NCBI RefSeq assembly: GCF_026965555.1
Contig: NZ_CP114040.1
Coordinates: forward strand, 2,046,001-2,110,000
DNA from: Nannocystis punicea
Lineage (GTDB): Bacteria > Myxococcota_A > Polyangia > Nannocystales > Nannocystaceae
Direction of reading: 5' to 3'
DNA length: 64,000 nucleotides
Below are positions 46,717-57,376 of the stretch, piece by piece (position 1 is the stretch's first letter; the number at the start of each line of letters is the position of its first letter). The notes beneath the pieces are model-generated. The model was not told the origin of the DNA. It worked only from the letters and a program-made list of their open reading frames with translations, and ran no database searches. Both the position numbers and the translations under genes were made by a program.

Positions 46717-47850
46717 ATGGCGACGTGGTGGCAGCCCGGTCAGCTCTTGTTCGTCGGTTTCGAGGGGAAGACGGTCCCGCCGGACCTCGCCCGCCTGCTC
46801 GGTCAAGGCCGGATCGGCGGTGTGATCCTCTTCGCTCGCAACATCGAAGGTCCCGAACAGGCGCGCGGGCTGGTGCGTGCGCTCCACGAGGCGGCGCCGG
46901 CAGACGTGCCGCTGCTCGTGGCGATCGATCAAGAGGGAGGGCGCGTTCAGCGCTTGAAGGCTCCCTGGACCCTCTGGCCGCCGATGCGAGCCCTCGGGCG
47001 GAGGGACGAGCCGACGACCACGGCGTCGGTGGCCGGGGCGCTGGCGCGTGAGCTGTCCGACCTGGGGATCGGCCTCGACTTCGCGCCGGTGGTCGACGTC
47101 GACACCAACCCGGTCAACCCGGTGATCGGCGATCGCAGCTTCGCGGCCGAGCCGGCGCGGGTGGCCCGCCACGCGACCGCCTTCATCGAAGCGATGCAGG
47201 GGGCCGGCGTGGCTGCGTGCGCCAAGCACTTCCCCGGCCACGGCGACACCCGCTCCGACAGTCACTTCGAGCTGCCCCGTCTGCCGCACGATCTCGACCG
47301 CCTGCGGGAGGTCGAGCTGGTGCCGTTCGCGGCCGCGGCGCGGGCCGGCGTGGCCAGCATCATGTCGGCCCACGTCCTGTTCGAGGCGCTCGACCGCAAG
47401 CGCCCGGCCACCCTGTCGCCGCCGGTGATGCAGCTGCTGCGCGGCGAGCTGGCCTACGACGGCGTGGTCTTCAGCGACGACCTCGAGATGAAGGCCGTCG
47501 CCGACCACTTCACCCCGGAGCAGCGCGTCCGCTGGAGCCTCGAGGCCGGGCTCGACGCGCTGCTGGTGTGCAGCCAGGCCGATCTCCGCGACGAGTCGCT
47601 GCGCCTGCTCGAGCACTTGCCCGACACCCTGGTCGAGACGGCCCTGCGGCGCGTGGTCGCGCTCAAGCAGAAGTTCGCCCCGCGCCACCGCGACCGCGTG
47701 CTCGGCCCGCCGAAGCCGAAGGAGGCGCCGGGGCTGGTGGCCGACCTGTTCGCCGCGCCCGAGGCCCTGCGCACGCCGGAGCCCGAGCAGGTCGGGCCGC
47801 CGTATCTCGAGCACGAGGAGCTGGCGCGGCGGGTCCGCGACGAGCGCTGA
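46717..47850 (+). CDS. nagZ: Beta-N-acetylhexosaminidase (GH3)
   Basis: The ATG at 46717 (MATWWQPGQLLFVGFEG) gives 377 residues. The GH3 NagZ motif KHFPGHGDT is at residues 170-178, with the His183 acid/base loop (DSHFELP). The nucleophile Asp is in VVFSDDLEMKAV, and 'AIDQEGGRVQRL' is also conserved. It removes GlcNAc from muropeptides in cell-wall recycling. After about residue 330 there is a charged tail. An upstream extension in the same frame has no family support. Confidence 0.9.
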   Translation: MATWWQPGQLLFVGFEGKTVPPDLARLLGQGRIGGVILFARNIEGPEQARGLVRALHEAAPADVPLLVAIDQEGGRVQRLKAPWTLWPPMRALGRRDEPTTTASVAGALARELSDLGIGLDFAPVVDVDTNPVNPVIGDRSFAAEPARVARHATAFIEAMQGAGVAACAKHFPGHGDTRSDSHFELPRLPHDLDRLREVELVPFAAAARAGVASIMSAHVLFEALDRKRPATLSPPVMQLLRGELAYDGVVFSDDLEMKAVADHFTPEQRVRWSLEAGLDALLVCSQADLRDESLRLLEHLPDTLVETALRRVVALKQKFAPRHRDRVLGPPKPKEAPGLVADLFAAPEALRTPEPEQVGPPYLEHEELARRVRDER

Positions 47851-48357
47851 GCGCGACGCTCGGGGCATGGGGAGTGGCTCTGCGGCTTGCGACGTCGCCC
47901 GACGGCGCGGCGCGAGGATGGCCGAGCTTGGGGTCCGGGACGTTCGGCGGCTGACGACGCCGCGTGACGACGCGGAGGTCTCGGAGCGTGGGGATGCACA
48001 GGGGCGGCGCGGGATGCGGTGGATGTCTCTCGGGACATGTGAAGCCGCTCCGGGGCTTACGGGTACAGTGAGGTTCCAGATGGATCCGCGCGATGCCGGT
48101 GATTCCTGGCGCGTATGTGTCACGAGAGACATGTCCTGTAGAACATTTCCGTGATGGCATGTCCTTCGGGACATCTATCGAGAGCGCGCCTCGCGGGCAG
48201 GAGCGCCCGTGAGCCGGCGCGGACGCCAGCCGGCGCGGGAGCCTCACGGTTCGCGCGTGTCGCCCTCGGCGTGGCCTCGTGCGGGCGGGCCGGGGACCGC
48301 CCCGTGGCGGCCGCGCCGGCCGGTAGAGCTTGCTAGCTTCGTCGCGGGAGGGTCGGC
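47851..48357. repeat. Intergenic region with dispersed palindromic elements
   Basis: These 507 bases separate nagZ and the GIY-YIG-like gene and contain no supported gene. A single array-type unit (GCGGTGGATGTCTCTCGGGA… then GTGAAGCCG) lies at about 48016-48047 and matches the 34366-34578 array unit. A perfect element TGTCCTTCGGGACA is at 48160-48173, next to ACATGTCCTGTAGAACATTTCC. The last 150 bases are featureless GC-rich DNA. Confidence 0.55.
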
Positions 48358-49607
48358 ATGGGGCGAGCGCGCGGCGAAGGGGTGCTGGCGGCGGTGCTGA
48401 TTGCGTGGAGCGGGGGCGAGGGCGCGGCGAGGGCAGCGCCGACGACCGCGGGGCAGCATGCGAGAGCGGCGCTGCAGGCGAGTTTGCCGGCGGGCGTGGG
48501 CGTCTATCACATCCGCGTCGCCTCGGGCCACGGCGGCGGCAAGGGCCGCGACCTCCACGCGGGCGAGCACTACACCGGCTCGGCCGTCAACATTCGCATC
48601 GCGTGCTCGACAGCCACCACCTGACCGCGTCGACGCTGCTCGACTACGCGGGCGTGCACGTCGTGTACTGGCGGCTCGATCCCAACGGTCAGCCGGTGCA
48701 TCGCGTGTGCGACTGCGTGACGTGGTGGGAGCAGCGGGTCTACGAGCACATCGACGGCCCGCTGGCGGCGAGCGGCAAGCCGGTCAAGCCGAAGGGCTCG
48801 CACAACAAGGCGCGGGCCCTGCCGGACGCGCAGATGGACGCGCTGGCGCCGGTGTGCGAGAAGATGAAGCTGGTCGGGCCGACTGTGGCCTATCCGGCGC
48901 AGGGCAAGCCGACGGCGAAGGAGCAGACGCCGCCGCCCCCGTACGTGCCGAAGGGCGCGCCGCAGTCGCCTCCGCAGGTGCGGCCGCACATCGGCGAGCC
49001 GATGCTGTCGGCGCTGCGCGACGGCTTGCCGCAGACGCACGGGATCTACTGGCTCAGCACGCCGTGCGAGTACCCGATCCACGTCTACGTCGGCTCGGCC
49101 GACGATGTGCGCAGCCGCCTGCTCTACCAGGATCACCCGAAGGCGCGGATGGTGCTCGAGGCGCCGCGGCCGACGGTGGGGACGTGGGCGCTCGACATGT
49201 CGCGGGCCGAGCTGCCGCCCGGGCGCGACCCCGGGGAGGTGTGCGCCTGCTTGACGTTCGCCGAGCAGGTCATCATGGACGAGATCCTCGGCAAGAGCCC
49301 CGAGTGGGCGCCGCCCAACATGCAGTCGCTGGTGCCCGGGCAGGTCGTCCTCAACTCGGGGCGGGCGATGGCGAAGGAGCGCATGAACGACCCGAGCATG
49401 ATGTCCATGTGCTACCCGGTGCTCGGCTCGCTCGAGCTGCGCTGGCCGCCGCCGGGCTCGTGCCCGTTCCAGGCGCCGCAGGCCGGCCCGCCGGCGCGGC
49501 AGGGGCAGCAGCAGGGCAGGCCGCCGGGGCAGGGCTGGCCGCCGGCCGAAACGCTGCTGTGCCGGGCGCCCGAGCAGGCCGCGAGCGCGGGCGAGTGCGG
49601 GCCGTGA
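48358..49607 (+). pseudogene. Frameshifted secreted protein with two GIY-YIG-like domains
   Basis: From an ATG at 48358 a signal peptide-like start (GVLAAVLIAWSGGEGAARAAP) leads to GVYHIRVASG and HYTGSAVNIRIACSTATT, then a stop at 48622-48624. The minus-one frame continues the same domain: VLDSHHLTASTLLDYAGVHV, VTWWEQRVYEHIDGP. The domain pattern is G-V-Y … Y-T-G-S-A … R … E-Q. A second domain in the same frame has GIYWLSTPCEYPIHVYVGSA, DDVRSRLLYQDHP and FAEQVIMDEIL, with the same order. The two repeats share G(V/I)Y, (Y/V)xGSA, an Arg and a Glu-Gln pair, consistent with GIY-YIG-like nuclease folds. A GTG at 48603 could start a separate 334-residue protein. The frameshift may be a mutation or a sequencing error. 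Confidence 0.55.
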
Positions 49608-49683
49608 TAGGGCGCGAAGGACATGCCCGAACGGACATGTCCTGGCGCGCATGCCCCGGCGGACATGCCCTAGAAGACAGGCG
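49608..49683. repeat. Run of palindromic-element copies
   Basis: In 76 bases the sequence reads GAAGGACATGCCCGAACGGA, CATGTCCTGGCGCGCATGCC and CCGGCGGACATGCCCTAGAA, ending at the MoeB gene stop. These are four element halves in alternating orientation, between convergent genes, so termination on both strands is plausible. Confidence 0.55.
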
Positions 49684-50856
<1,173 letters not shown>

Positions 50857-51047
50857 CGCCTCTTCTCCGTGCGGGGCGGGAAGTTCACGGTCGCCCCGTC
50901 CGTGGGTTTTAGCCGAAGTCGTCGCCGAGCCGACAGGTTCGCGGCTGTCTTTTGGGGCATGTCCGCCGGTGCAGGTGATTGCAGTGCGCTGACTCACCGC
51001 CGGCGCGTGCAAAGCCGACGTCCCGGCGACCGACCTGTCAGGGTCCG

Positions 51048-52040
51048 ATGCCCTCGCTGCCGCACACCGTTCTCCTCGAGCTGCTGCGCCGCGCGCCGCC
51101 TCTCGTCGTCACGCTGCTGCGTGAGGGTTGCGCGGCGCCGTTGCCGCGATTCGCCGGCGCGCAGGTCGTGGAGTGCGAGTTCGCCGACATCGACCCTGCC
51201 GAGGTGCGCGCCGACCTGGTGCTGACGCTGACGGGCAAGGGCGGTCGGCCCGCGCTGGCGATCGTGGTCGAGGCGCAGCTGCGACGCGATCCCGCCAAGC
51301 GCTGGGTCTGGCCGGTGTACCTGGCGTCGCTGCGCCGGCGGCTGCAGTGCCCGGTGCGCCTGCTGGTGCTGACGACCCGACCGGCGGTCGCGCGCTGGTG
51401 CAGTCGACCGATCGACATGGGCGACGGCCGCTGGGTGCTGGTGCCCGACGTCCTGGGTCCGGAACAGATCCCGCAAATCACCCGCGCCGGCGCGGCCCGG
51501 CGCGAGCCGGAGCTCGCGGTGCTGTCGGTGCTGGCCCACGGCCGCGGCCCCCGAGCGGTCGCCATCGGCCGCGCCGCGCTCGCAGGCGTGACCATGCTCG
51601 ACAGCGCGCGTCGCCCTCTTTACACTGATCTCGTCCGGTTTTTTCTCGGCGCCGCCGCGCGCGCCGAGCTCGGAGTCGACGCCATGCAGCCCCTGAGCGA
51701 CGAGGAAATGCTCCGCCCCTACTTGTACCTCTACCGGCGCTCGATCTTCGGCCAGCTCATGGCCCCGCTGCATCGAGCCCGCCGCGAGGCGCGACAGGCA
51801 GAGGCGCGCGCGACCGTGAGAGGGCACAGGGACGGCGAGCTGGCAGGCCTTCACGAAGCGCTGCTCGCCATCCTCGACGCGCGGTCGATCGCCCTGACCG
51901 CGACGCAGCGGCGCACGATCACCAGCTGCCGCCGGCGAGCCCAGCTGTTGCGCTGGGTTCAGCGCGCCGCCACCGTCACCAGCACGCGCGAGCTGTTCGC
52001 TGCCCGCCGTGCGACGAAGCAGCCGGTCGCCCCGCGTTGA
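51048..52040 (+). CDS. PD-(D/E)XK nuclease-like conserved protein
   Basis: I chose the ATG at 51048 (MPSLPHTVLLELLRRAPPL), giving 330 residues. The core 'RADLVLTLTGKGGRPALAIV' and VEAQLRRDPAKRWVWPVY has the Asp … Glu-x-Gln pattern of PD-(D/E)XK folds. It is followed by CPVRLLVLTT and ARWCSRPIDMGDGR, then VLGPEQIPQIT and 'PELAVLSVLAHG'. I recall this as a conserved family of unknown function in actinobacteria and myxobacteria. After about residue 240 is a charged helical tail. The stop is 20 bases before the moxR start, so the two may be co-transcribed. Confidence 0.65.
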   Translation: MPSLPHTVLLELLRRAPPLVVTLLREGCAAPLPRFAGAQVVECEFADIDPAEVRADLVLTLTGKGGRPALAIVVEAQLRRDPAKRWVWPVYLASLRRRLQCPVRLLVLTTRPAVARWCSRPIDMGDGRWVLVPDVLGPEQIPQITRAGAARREPELAVLSVLAHGRGPRAVAIGRAALAGVTMLDSARRPLYTDLVRFFLGAAARAELGVDAMQPLSDEEMLRPYLYLYRRSIFGQLMAPLHRARREARQAEARATVRGHRDGELAGLHEALLAILDARSIALTATQRRTITSCRRRAQLLRWVQRAATVTSTRELFAARRATKQPVAPR

Positions 52041-52060
52041 CGCGCTATACTCCGCGCCCC

Positions 52061-53071
<1,011 letters not shown>

Positions 53072-53314
53072 ACGTCGCCATGTCCTCGCCGCCAGTCAGA
53101 TGCTTTTTTCAGGGGCGGAGTAATCTGTCCTTCGGGGCGGGTCGGTCCCCCGCAGGGGTAGGCTGGCGGTCGGGACATGTCTTTGTGGCCATGTCTTCAA
53201 GGCCAGGCTTGCGACGACCTCGCGTCCCGGGATGGTCGAGAGGACAGGGTCTCATGGACATGTCCTTCGGGCCAGACATCCATCAACCCGGGCTCGCCGC
53301 CTGACCGTCACGCC
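53072..53314. repeat. Intergenic region dominated by palindromic-element pieces
   Basis: In 243 bases between moxR and the DUF58 gene there are ATCTGTCCTTCGGGGCGG, GGGACATGTCTTTGTGGCC, ATGTCTTCAAGGCCAGG, GAGAGGACAGGG and CATGGACATGTCCTTCGGG. No gene is supported. Their density inside an otherwise compact operon is unusual, and the operon would have to read through them. Confidence 0.55.
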
Positions 53315-54319
53315 ATGGCCACCGGACCCGACCCCGACACCGCCCTCGCCGCCGCGCTGCCGCCCGAGCTGCGCGAGCTGCTGCGCGGGCGGGTGCTGCG
53401 GGTCGGCCAGGCGGTGTGGGGCGGGCGGCCGGGGCGGCACCTGGCGGCCCGGGCGGGCGCGGGCGACGTGTTCCGCGGGCACCGGCCGTACGTCGCGGGC
53501 GACGACCTGCGCCGGCTCGACTGGCGCGCCGCGGCCCGCGACGACCGCTACGTCCTCCGCCAGCACGACGCCGAGGACGTGCTGTCGGCGGTGTTCCTGC
53601 TCGACGGCTCCGGCGGCATGTCCTATGGGACAGGCATCGAGCGCAAGTCGACCTACGCGGCGGCGCTGGTGGCCGGGCTGGCCAGCCTGGCGGCCCGCCA
53701 GGGCGACCGGGTGGGGCTCGCCAGCGGCGGCGGCGGCGGTGTCGAGCTGCAGCAGGCGCGGCCGCAGGGCGGGGCGCGCCGGCTGCTCGCGCTGGCCGAG
53801 GCGCTGGCCCGCCCGTCCGCGGGGATCTGCCCGTGGCCGCGGCTGGTCGCGGCGGTCGGGCCGCAGCTGCCGCGGCGCAGCCTGGTCGTGCTGGTGTCCG
53901 ACTTCCTCGACCCTTGCGCCGAAGGACAGGTCGCAGGGGACATGTCCGAAGAGGCAGGGCTCCCCGCGGCCGAGGCCGGCCTGCTCGACGAGCTGGCGGC
54001 GCTGGCGGGGCGCGGCCACGCGGTCGTGCTGCTGCAGGTGCTGCACCGCGACGAGCTCGAGTTCCCGTGGTCCGGGCGCGAGCTGCTGCAGCTCGAGGAC
54101 GTCCGCGGCGTCCGCCCGGAGGTCGAGGGCCTGGGCGCCAGCCTGCGCGCGGCCTACCTGCAGCGGGTGCAGGCCTACCTGGCCGCGTTCCTCGGCGGCT
54201 GCCTCGCCCGCGGCCTGGTCTGCCACCGCGTCGTCACCGACACCCCCGTGACCGCCGCCTTCCTCGGGCTGCTGCGCGCGCTGGGCGGCGAGCCGGCGCC
54301 GGAGGAGGTCGGGGCGTGA
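53315..54319 (+). CDS. DUF58 family protein
   Basis: The ATG at 53315 gives 334 residues. The hallmark DUF58 motif GDDLRRLDWRAAARDDRY is at about residues 62-79, followed by a VWA-like fold with FLLDGSGGMS and 'VVLVSDFLDP'. An extra segment CAEGQVAGDMSEEAGLPAAE (about 201-220) follows DFLDP, where homologues go straight into the next helix. It is made of two element copies at about 53922-53960. A perfect element at 53629-53642 encodes MSYGTG. It partners MoxR. Confidence 0.9.
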   Translation: MATGPDPDTALAAALPPELRELLRGRVLRVGQAVWGGRPGRHLAARAGAGDVFRGHRPYVAGDDLRRLDWRAAARDDRYVLRQHDAEDVLSAVFLLDGSGGMSYGTGIERKSTYAAALVAGLASLAARQGDRVGLASGGGGGVELQQARPQGGARRLLALAEALARPSAGICPWPRLVAAVGPQLPRRSLVVLVSDFLDPCAEGQVAGDMSEEAGLPAAEAGLLDELAALAGRGHAVVLLQVLHRDELEFPWSGRELLQLEDVRGVRPEVEGLGASLRAAYLQRVQAYLAAFLGGCLARGLVCHRVVTDTPVTAAFLGLLRALGGEPAPEEVGA

Positions 54320-54370
54320 TGGCGCGGGCGACGGGAAGGGACGCTCGGCTCCTGGCGACGTGGGCCTCAC

Positions 54371-54670
54371 CTGTCCTCGGGGACATGCTCGCACGGCGTC
54401 CTGTCCTCGGGGACATGCTCGCGCGGCGTCCTGTCTTCGGGGGCATGCCCGGGCGGCGTCCTGTCCTCGGGGACATGCTCGCGCGACGTCTTGTCTTCGG
54501 GGGCATGCCCGGGCGGTGTCCTGTCCTCGGGGACATGCTCGCGCGACGTCTTGTCTTCGGGGGCATGCCCGGGCGGTGTCCTGTCCTCGGGGACACGCTC
54601 GCGCGACGTCCTGTCCTCGGGGACATGCTCGCGCCGCGCCCTGTCCTCGCGGACATGCTCGCGCCGCGCC
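54371..54670 (+). repeat. Ten-copy 30-bp tandem array with embedded palindrome
   Basis: Units start at 54371 and every 30 bases to 54641 (ten units). The main type carries TGTCCTCGGGGACATGCTCG; the second type, in units 3, 5 and 7, has TGTCTTCGGGGGCATGCCCG, so units 3-8 form a 60-bp higher-order repeat. Seven units hold a perfect TGTCC-N4-GGACA. The second type keeps pairing only if G-U pairs are allowed. It lies between the DUF58 and VWA genes. As 30 is a multiple of three, it is open in several frames and could prepend a CPRGHARA-type repeat to the VWA protein from a GTG at 54360. Confidence 0.9.
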
Positions 54671-54695
54671 GACGCCGCGCGCAGGAGGTCCGGGC

Positions 54696-56813
54696 GTGAG
54701 CCTGCTGGCGCCGCTCTTGCTGCTCGGCCTGCTCGGCCTGGCCGCGCCGCTGATCGCTCACCTGCGCGGGCGCGAGGAGCCGCGGAAGATCGCCTTCGCC
54801 GCGACCCGCTTCGTGCGCACCGGCGACGAGGTCGTGACCATGCGCCGGCACCTGCGCGACCGCCTGCTGCTCGGGCTGCGGCTGGCCGCGCTGGCCCTGC
54901 TGGCGCTGGCGCTGGCGCGGCCGGTCAGCTCGGGGCGGGCGCGGGTGGCGGTCCTCGGCGAGCCGCACGACGCGATCCTGCTCGTGGATGGCTCCTTGAG
55001 CATGTCCTTGAGGACAGATCGCGTGCGGGCGCTGGACGGGGCGGCCGACGCCGCGGCGGCGGTCGTCGACGCCTTGCCGCCGGGCAGCCGGGTCGGCCTC
55101 GTCACCAGCGATCCGTCGGGCCCGCGGCTGGAGCTGTCGGCCGACCTCGGGCTCGCGCGCGAGGCGATCGGCGAGTGGCTGGCGGGCGGCGCCCCGCGGG
55201 CCGGGGCGTGGCCGCTCGACAGCGGCCTGCCGGTCGCCGCGGCGCTGCTGCGCGGCGACGCCGGCGGCCGGCGGCGGGCGGTCTACGCGATCGGCGACCC
55301 GACTGCGCGCGGCCTCGGCAGCCTGCCCGAGACCGCGGGGCCCGACACCCCGGTCCTGCCGGTGCCCGCGCTCGGCAGCCTCGACGCCCTGCCGCCTGTC
55401 CCCGAGCACCTGTCCCTCGATTCCGTCGGCTGGGAGCCGGCGCGTGACCTCGACCCGCGGGCGGTGCGGGTGTGGGGGGTGGTCCGCCGCCACGCGCCGG
55501 GGCCGCTCGAGCCGGACAACCTGCGCCGCGTGGCCGTCGCCATGCAGCTCGGCGGCGAGGAGGTCGCGCGCGCCGACGTGATGGTGCCGCGCGGCGGCGA
55601 GGCGCGGGTCGAGTTCACGCACACGCTGATCGGCGACGGCCCCAGCCCGGCCTCGCTGGCGCTGGTCGAGCTTGCCGACGACCCGCTGCCCGGCGACGAG
55701 GTCCGTCACTTCTGGCTGGCCGGCGAGGACGAGCTCGACATCGTGCTCGTCAACGGCGACCCGAGCGAGATGCGGGCCCACGACGAGGTGTTCTTCCTCG
55801 CCACCGCGCTGTCCGCCGCGCCCGGCCGCCGCCTGCGCGTGCACGGCCTCGCGCCCGACCAGCTCGAGGCCCGCCTGCGCGAGCCGAGGCCGCTGGCCGG
55901 CGTCGACGTGGTGGTCCTCGCCAACGTCCGCGCGCCCGCCCCCGACGCCGCTGCCGCGCTGGCCCGCCGCGTCGAAGAGGGCCTCGGCCTGTTCGTGACC
56001 GTCGGCGAGCGCGTCGAGGCCGCCGCCTACAACGACCGCCTCGGCGAGCTGCTGCCGCTGCGCCTGCGCGAGGCGCTGGTCGTCGGCACCGCGCCCGGCC
56101 GCACCGAGAACCGCACCGAGGGGCTCGCGCCGGCCAACCTGGCCCACCCGGCCCTGCGCGGCCTCGGCGACGACCTCGGCCTGCTCGGCGCCCGCACCCG
56201 CCGGCTGTTCCTGCTCGAGCCCGACGCCGCTCGCCCGGTCGACGTCGCCCTCAGCTTCACCAGCGGCGCCCCGGCCCTGATCACCCACACCCACGGTCGC
56301 GGCCGCGTCGCGCTGCTCACCACCTCGGTCGACCGCGACTGGTCCGACCTGCCCCTTCGGCCAGGTTTCGTCCCGCTCGTCGAGCGCCTGGTCGCGTACC
56401 TCGACGCCAGCCAGCAGGGCGCCGCGGGGGCGGTGCTGCGCGTCGGCGAACCGCGGATCTTGCCTGGCGACCGCCCCGCGACGGTGATCACGCCGACCGG
56501 CGAGCGCCTGGCCGCGGTGCCCGACGGCCACGGCGAGGCTGTCTTCAAGGACACCTGGGTGCCCGGCCACTACACCGTCGAGCGCGGCGAGGACGAGCCG
56601 CCCCTCCGCTTCGCGGTGCAGGTCGACCCGGCCGAGAGCGACACCACGCCGCGCGCGGTCGCCGGCCCGCAGATCGAAGGCGACGAGGTCCTCGCCGCCG
56701 CCCGCTACCCGCGCTGGCGCCCGCTGGTGCTGCTGGTGGCGCTGATCCTGCTGATCGAGTCGATCCTCCGCTGGCGCCTGACGACCCGCCGCGGGCAAGC
56801 GCGCGGCCGGTGA
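54696..56813 (+). CDS. BatA-like membrane protein with VWA domain
   Basis: The GTG at 54696 follows an AGGAGG ribosome binding site. The product has 705 residues. The N terminus is two hydrophobic segments around a basic loop with LRGREEPRKIAFAATRFV, typical of BatA-type proteins. The VWA-like domain starts at about 92 with ILLVDGSLSM (an incomplete MIDAS: DGSLS rather than DxSxS). A large region to about 670 follows, and a final transmembrane helix (VLLVALILLIESILRW) ends in a short basic tail. It completes the MoxR-DUF58-VWA operon. A perfect element at 55003-55016 encodes SLRT of the MIDAS region. The 3' end is triplicated downstream. Confidence 0.85.
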   Translation: MSLLAPLLLLGLLGLAAPLIAHLRGREEPRKIAFAATRFVRTGDEVVTMRRHLRDRLLLGLRLAALALLALALARPVSSGRARVAVLGEPHDAILLVDGSLSMSLRTDRVRALDGAADAAAAVVDALPPGSRVGLVTSDPSGPRLELSADLGLAREAIGEWLAGGAPRAGAWPLDSGLPVAAALLRGDAGGRRRAVYAIGDPTARGLGSLPETAGPDTPVLPVPALGSLDALPPVPEHLSLDSVGWEPARDLDPRAVRVWGVVRRHAPGPLEPDNLRRVAVAMQLGGEEVARADVMVPRGGEARVEFTHTLIGDGPSPASLALVELADDPLPGDEVRHFWLAGEDELDIVLVNGDPSEMRAHDEVFFLATALSAAPGRRLRVHGLAPDQLEARLREPRPLAGVDVVVLANVRAPAPDAAAALARRVEEGLGLFVTVGERVEAAAYNDRLGELLPLRLREALVVGTAPGRTENRTEGLAPANLAHPALRGLGDDLGLLGARTRRLFLLEPDAARPVDVALSFTSGAPALITHTHGRGRVALLTTSVDRDWSDLPLRPGFVPLVERLVAYLDASQQGAAGAVLRVGEPRILPGDRPATVITPTGERLAAVPDGHGEAVFKDTWVPGHYTVERGEDEPPLRFAVQVDPAESDTTPRAVAGPQIEGDEVLAAARYPRWRPLVLLVALILLIESILRWRLTTRRGQARGR

Positions 56814-57013
56814 GCCGCCCATCTTATTGGCTACTGGTGGCGCTGATCCTGGTGATCGAGTCGAACCTCCGCTGACGCTTGACGACCCGCCGCGGGCAAG
56901 CGCGCGGCCGGTGAGCCGCCCATCTTATTGGCTGCTGGTAGCGCTGATCCTGGTGATCGAGTCGATCCTCCGCTGGCGCCTGACGACCCGCCGCGGGCAA
57001 GCGCGCGGCCGGT
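56730..57013 (+). repeat. Tandem triplication of the VWA gene 3' end, 101-bp period
   Basis: GCTGATCCTG occurs at 56741 (inside the gene), 56842 and 56943, exactly 101 bases apart. Each copy runs through to GGCAAGCGCGCGGCCGGT. Copies 2 and 3 also share the leader CGCCCATCTTATTGGCT. Copy 2 has a TGA inside the helix codons. The unit covers the last transmembrane helix, the basic tail and the stop. Confidence 0.85.
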
Positions 57014-57376
57014 CCCACGCGGCGCGCAGATCCGCGGCCGGAGCCCGGCCGCCAGCGACGTCTCACCGCCGCCACGGGGACTCCTACCATCGGGCCCGGC
57101 CGCCATCTTCCTCGCCGGCCTGGGGCCGGTGAGCTGCCCTTCTTGTTGAATGGACATGTTCATACGAACATGCTCTTGAGAGCATGTTCGTATGAACATG
57201 TCCTCGAGTCGTCGCTCCGCGACCGTGCTGCGAGCCGAGCGTCGAGGAGTTCGCGGCATCACGCTGCGAGCTGCCCCGAGGCGCGAGCCGGCGCCAACAG
57301 CGTGCGCGAGCGCCGAGGGCAGGGGGCCGTGCACCGGGCGACGGCGGTGGCGGCCTTCTCTGGTGTGCGTGCGCCG
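57014..57376. other. Intergenic region containing a long palindrome
   Basis: The 363 bases between the repeat and the SRPBCC gene stop carry no gene I can support. The central 57152-57203 is a perfect palindrome (listed separately). The right half is ordinary GC-rich DNA. Confidence 0.45.
57152..57203. repeat. 52-bp perfect palindrome, double variant of the dispersed element
   Basis: Two 25-base arms are perfect reverse complements around TG. Each arm contains its own smaller inverted repeat CATGTTC-N4-GAACATG (loops ATAC and GTAT). The smaller unit is the dispersed element with C to T and G to A changed together (TGTTC/GAACA in place of TGTCC/GGACA), so base pairing is kept. It could form a long hairpin or cruciform. 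There is no clear T-run. It lies 340 bases after the VWA gene. Confidence 0.85.

Noticed and set aside
54371..54670. Regular 30-bp repeats as a CRISPR array
   Set aside because: There are no unique spacers: the whole 30-base unit repeats head to tail, and no cas genes are nearby.
54360..54695. Repeat peptide as the true N terminus of the VWA protein
   Set aside because: The GTG at 54696 follows AGGAGG and opens the BatA-type hydrophobic start, so the repeat is more likely untranslated; the alternative is kept as a finding.
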